64,000 bases of DNA from Byssochlamys sp. IMV 00236. Taxonomy: Eukaryota > Ascomycota > Eurotiomycetes > Eurotiales > Thermoascaceae. The notes under the pieces are model-generated. The model had not been told where the DNA came from, made no database searches, and saw only the letters and a program-made list of their open reading frames with translations. Location: contig MSJH02000674.1 of NCBI GenBank assembly GCA_001931875.2, positions 60,851-124,850 of the forward strand, given 5' to 3'. The translations under genes were made by a program, and so were the position numbers. Positions 59,899-64,000 of this stretch are shown piece after piece (positions within the stretch are counted from its first letter, which is position 1; every line of letters begins with the position of its first letter).

Positions 59899-59955
59899 GC
59901 CCGTTTAAGCGAAGCGGGCCCCATCCGATGGGGTTCCCGTCCCGGAGCTTCGGTT
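59899..59955. repeat. GC-rich hairpin island
   Basis: Adjacent inverted repeats: GCCCG (59899-59903) with CGGGC (59915-59919), and GGGCCCCAT with ATGGGG-TT-CCC (59916-59938, loop CCG), followed by an imperfect CCGGAGCTTCGG palindrome. It stands out in AT-rich surroundings. The piece GGGGTTCCCGTCC is loosely like a Pol III B box and a T-rich run follows near 60028-60050. Confidence 0.45.
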
Positions 59956-60509
59956 AGATGACCAAGAAGGAAATAAGGCCAGGGCAGAATAGTAGCGGTA
60001 AAGGATATAGTCTGCGGGAAGAAAAGTTTTTCTTTTCTTTGGTTTTTCTGTTGCTAATTAATAATGAACGCGAAACTAATGGGGCGTGCCCTGAGGTTGT
60101 AGCAATGTAGCTACTCTCGTTTAGAGCATAGGAGCCGAGATTTTCTTATAATAAGACGGTTTATTTATCTGGGTTTAGTTCTAGCCTCAGATGGAACATT
60201 AGTAAAGAGATCAAACTATCTATCCGGAAGAGTCGAGAATGAATCACTATACCTTGGATGACTCAGACCTGATAATCAACTAAGCTAGCTTTATTATTAG
60301 CTAACGGAATGGAGCAATTGAAGGTAAACTCCGGGGAAGAGTTGCTAGCAGGCCTGGAATAAGACCGGCAGAAAAATGGGATCTTATTGGTGTCTCAATT
60401 TGTCATCTTTGGCCTGAAGATCGATGACTCCATGATAGCTGACATTTATCCACAGTTTACTATATCCGGCATTATCTGACGTGAAGTGGTCTCCGTCAAA
60501 CGAATGTCG

Positions 60510-60539
60510 TTTACTCTACTTTACTTTACTTTATTTTAC
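60510..60539. repeat. TTTAC pentanucleotide repeat
   Basis: About five imperfect TTTAC/TTTAT units. Simple repeat; no function visible. Confidence 0.7.
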
Positions 60540-61726
60540 CTAGGCAATGTATATATATAGCTGACAAAAATTTACCTCGCTTCCCTTCGTCCGCAACAAC
60601 CTTGAAGAATAGACGCCATTGATGACGGCAAGGAAGGAAGATTACGGAAGGAATTCCCATCATGCGTATGATTCACGTGCATATGACATCACAAAAATGG
60701 TGTCTCGTGACTCTGGGAACCGCATAAGAAGTTATTCATGCATAGCTTAACTAACGAACCAACTAGTTCACTAATCAGAATAATGCATATTATTCATCCG
60801 GGGAGCATTGTTCCGGGTCGGCGTGAAGGGCGCTCCGGAGGCCGATCTGGCCAACCCCCATTTATACAGGCATTCCATGGATCGGATTGGAACGGGACGG
60901 TCTTGTCCGAATGCTAGAGCTCGTAGATGTTCGAGATGTATCTGAATTCAGTTGCCCGGTAACTGGAAGCGATATAGTTTCGCAATGAAGGCCGGACGTA
61001 GCTAGTACATTGCTCAACGGAGTATTAGAGGCTACAAGTCCTTTAACTACCTATACAACGAGTTTTCCACGCAGGGTTCTAAAACAGAACATAGATAGGT
61101 AGGTAGTATTAGTTAGATGCCCTAAAAAGCCTGGTGTTTAGAGTGCTGTAGATGAGCTAGAAATTCAAATTATTCGAAGTATACCTGGCCCTTCAAATTC
61201 TGCTGAGTACTTTTTTCGCGCTGTCCAAAAATAGTGAAAAGCTCTATATACGCAGTTAAACAGGTTCTAGGTAACTACAAAGTCATCGCCAAGTAGATCT
61301 TACTGGCCCTTGCATCTATAGATGCTAGAGTAGTACTATAAAAATTGTGGATCTCTAACTGGAGTCACCTCGAGCAGGTAGATACTCACACCAGGCTGAA
61401 AAAGGGCCCATCATAGCAAAACACATAAAGATCAAACACTTCCTTCTCCAAGTCTCTAAGCTTCAATCAATCAATTACCCACCGTGGTCGAGAACCCCCC
61501 AATACACGTGGCGCTTCTCCCCAGATTTACCCCGGATGTTGGTGCTGAGCTTGTAGATATCTAGATGTTCCGCGGCAATATAGTTCCAATTAAGAGTAGA
61601 CCTGCATCTTCCCCATATTTTGTATGAATAGAGAAATGCCCCAGAAAAAGCAAGTTTCAGTCTAAACTGGTTGTCCGCAGATTCAGCCAGTGTTTCATTC
61701 CTCTCGAGGTTCATTCACTATCAAAG

Positions 61727-62330
61727 ATGGGTCTAGGCGTGCTAGAAGACGACCATCTCGAGCACATACCGGGAACGGCACTGCTCAGGGACGTGATGGA
61801 GAATCAGACGTCGGTGCTGCGACACGAACAGGGCCGCAATACAGGTGTCATCTTGGTACCCATCTTTCTCCTAAGGAATATATTGCTTTTCATCAGCGTA
61901 TGGGCATATTTCGCTCATTTCTAAAAGTCGCTGCTCGCTTCACGATCTATTGAACTGAAGCACAGCTATGTATTGGCATAACCTGATCTTCTACGGTCGT
62001 GTCTCGGACGATACTTTCTGGTAGGACTTGATCCGTTCGTTGATGATGCTTGTTTTCTCACAGGTCATCTTTTCATTCTTCGCCTATGGCCTAAACACCT
62101 CCTGGTCGGTGGTGGTTGGGGGTGTCTTCGCGCAACTCTTCGCCGTCCCACTGTACAACTTCAGCGTCTCCGGAGTCGGTCTCGTGACCATTGCGCCTTT
62201 AATCGGAGCCATCAACGGGGCCTTCATATCCGTTAATCGAGTACAGGCGGTGCAGTCAACATACATATATTTTATGCCCATATTATGCTTTGTACCGATT
62301 ATGCCATACTTGTGCCGCTGATCATGGCTG
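61727..62330 (+). pseudogene. Major facilitator transporter 5' remnant
   Basis: Starts with MGLGVLEDDHLEHIPGTALL, the conserved cytosolic head of a fungal MFS drug-transporter subgroup, and runs to RNTGVILVP, where intact relatives continue with a PSDDP-type motif; here the frame instead ends at a stop (61922-61924). A second piece from 62043 reads MLVFSQVIFSFFAYGLNTSW, then FAVPLYNFSVSGVGLVTIAPLIGAINGAF, matching membrane segments of the same family, and stops by 62321. The region between and after is scrambled; most of the 12 helices are missing. Clearly not a working transporter. Confidence 0.65.
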
Positions 62331-64000
62331 CACAAATGGGTCTTGCATCCTATCTAAAACGTGGTGAGCCATGTAGTAGTGCTCCAATCCTGGTAGGGGA
62401 GTACCCCAGATTTATTTCGACGATAACGAAAAGCAAACTCACCATTTTCTCCCTTCCCAGATCCAGAACTGCTGTTTTGGGACACAAAGTGAGGCTGTGG
62501 CTGGTAGGGCTGACGATCCCCGGATATCGGGGATACGGAAATACGGCATGGGCGGGGCAGGACGAGGATTTTCCCCGGATCCGTCCCAGGGCGGTGAGGC
62601 TCGTTTCGTTTCACTATCATCACTGCACCATCAGGCTAACTAATAATCGATTCGTCTTAAACATGAGAGTCGCCCGCTGCAAGGAACTCAGAGCATTTCT
62701 GAAAGTCGACTTTACGATCTACGAAAGTTTCCATACACACCAAGGGGTGATCGGGTGCGGGCGGAATGCACAGGTCAGAATGCCTAACGGAAGCTTGAGC
62801 TTAGATGGTCCCAGCTGGACGGTGCAGGTGACCGTGCACAGGGGCTGATAACTAAGCTCGCTCAAAACCAACTCTGTATCTCCAACGAATACCAGGTCCT
62901 TTGAGGTGGTTGGTGTAGCTCATTCTGGAGAAATGAGATGAGTCGAGGCAGCAGTATTTTGTGAGAAAATACTCAAACAAATGTTCAGTCTAGGCCAGAG
63001 GCAGTGTGTGCTCAGCATCCAAGCCAGGGGTTGTCGGGAGAATTCAGTTGCCTATGCAAATGCCTAAACGGGAATCCGCTGCGAGCCTAGATACGAGATT
63101 ATTCTGCGGGATTACTGCAGTCGAGGCATTGTCCGTGCGACAAGTAATACCATAAGCCTAGGAGTCACCACGGGTTCACGCTCATCAGGCACTACTGTTT
63201 AGGATGGAAATGCACATCAGGCGAGGACAGCACAGGCACGGCAGATGGAAACAGACAGGGGTTGTGTCCTGCTGATTTGCGTCCTGCTGCGCTGGCATCG
63301 CGTTCATAAGGCCCGACAGCGCGCGGAGCCACGGAGAGGGGTAAGGCCGTAAGACTCAATCGTCAGTAGTAACTACATAGTAACAACGTCTAGACTTGGA
63401 GGACTCTCGACCTTGGCAGCCAGCAGCGACCGGCGATTCGCTAGGACTGTTCTCTTGTTGATCACTAATGTTGATTCTGGCCATGCAGCAAAGCAATGCC
63501 ATAATCATCGTCGATTCACATCCTGTCAACTCCGGTCCGTGCTTTGTCCCCAATAGGGGAATTCATCAATATGTCAAGACAAGACAAGATGTGGGCTTGC
63601 CACATCCGGGGGAAGTCTTAGACATCATTGTGGGGTTTGAAATCAGCATCTGGAGGAGTGGAAGAAGTCATCGACGGCCTGGTGGAGGTCAGAGTAAACT
63701 GTCCGATAAGAATTCGACCGACGTGATTTCTCATCTGTCCGAGGTGTAAGTTCAAATTACATGAACAAAAGCTGGGTGGTGGACGAGATCACAGTTCGTC
63801 CGAGGCAACGATTCTGCTGGAGCAAGGAGGCCATCGGTTCCGCGGAACGGGAAGATCGGTCAGTCGAATGAGTAGTTACTAGGGGTGGTGAATTTCAGAA
63901 ATTTACTTTTAATTTCATGAAACGTTGAATTTCGCCCTTTTTTTCTCTTCCGAAATTCAATACGCACAGACCAAGTAGTAGATTGCGCTATACCTAAAGA
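62331..64000. other. Degenerate or unknown sequence to window end
   Basis: 1.7 kb without a recognised gene. Short open frames (for example 62285-62848 and 63468-63749) show no family features. The last 120 bp contain clustered GAATTTC/GAAATTC motifs annotated separately. Confidence 0.35.
63885..63962. repeat. GAATTTC/GAAATTC motif cluster, possible transposon end
   Basis: After TAGGGGTGGTGAATTTC at about 63881 the motif GAATTTC or its complement recurs several times in both orientations within 80 bp (GAATTTC, GAAATTT, AATTTCATGAAA, GAATTTC, GAAATTC). hAT-type DNA transposons often have such subterminal motif arrays next to a GGGGTG-like end. The other end would lie outside the window. Confidence 0.3.

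Larger units (their letters stand above)
58895..61726. other. 2.8 kb AT-rich region, possible element remains
   Basis: No coding frame of note. AT-rich with TATATA tracts, an (AAT)n tail near 59595-59625, a GC-rich hairpin island (59899-59955), and TTTAC repeats. Looks like decayed mobile or duplicated DNA, but no element family could be proven by eye. Confidence 0.4.

Noticed and set aside
1..64000. tRNA, rRNA or CRISPR features
   Set aside because: No B-box GGTTCGA-type site in a cloverleaf context, no rRNA-like block and no spaced repeats were seen by eye; a tRNA scan would be decisive.

Overview
The window is nuclear DNA from a filamentous ascomycete, most likely an Aspergillus or close Eurotiales relative. 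This is inferred from dense, mostly single-copy housekeeping genes, introns of about 45 to 80 nt with GT(A/G)(A/T)GT donors and CTAAC/CTGAC-type branch sites, and the gene set itself (FRE-type metalloreductase, mitochondrial alternative oxidase, Zn2Cys6 regulator, NACHT protein remnant). Species is not assigned. Exon-intron structures were worked out by hand from reading frame, splice consensus and protein family continuity; every complete gene model below closes in frame.

Left and middle part (about 1.4 to 55.3 kb): an ordinary gene-rich core. In order: Has1 DEAD-box helicase (-), Mak21/Noc1 ribosome assembly factor (-), mitochondrial prolyl-tRNA synthetase (+), prefoldin subunit 5 (+), an uncharacterised 798-residue RG/proline-rich protein (-), Orc1 with BAH domain (+), splicing factor Prp46 (-), gankyrin-like Nas6 (+), a TMF/Sgm1-type golgin (-), V-ATPase subunit H (+), a Zn2Cys6 transcription factor (+), an HRI1-family protein (-), a cytochrome P450 (-), a 933-residue coiled-coil protein (+), a ferric reductase (+), an Apq12-like nuclear envelope protein (+), GPN3 GTPase (-), S-adenosylmethionine synthetase (+), the replication regulator Sld3 (+), a Gfo/Idh/MocA oxidoreductase (-) and alternative oxidase (-). 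Two replication initiation genes (orc1, sld3) and two adjacent ribosome assembly genes (has1, mak21) are present, but there is no obvious biosynthetic cluster.

Right part (about 55.3 to 64 kb): an abrupt change to AT-rich DNA with no intact gene. It holds a broken NACHT NTPase gene, the 3' remnant of an alpha/beta hydrolase, the 5' remnant of a major facilitator transporter, a GC-rich hairpin island and sequence that looks like ends of mobile elements. This is a gene graveyard of the kind seen in lineage-specific or subtelomeric DNA. A smaller possible gene remnant lies in the 2.6 kb gap near 34 kb.

No clearly novel system was found. The most useful second looks are the GC-AG intron in orc1, twin SreA-type GATA sites upstream of the ferric reductase, a repeated RRPE-like motif upstream of has1, the micro-exon start of the uncharacterised 798-residue protein, and the pseudogene zone at the right edge.
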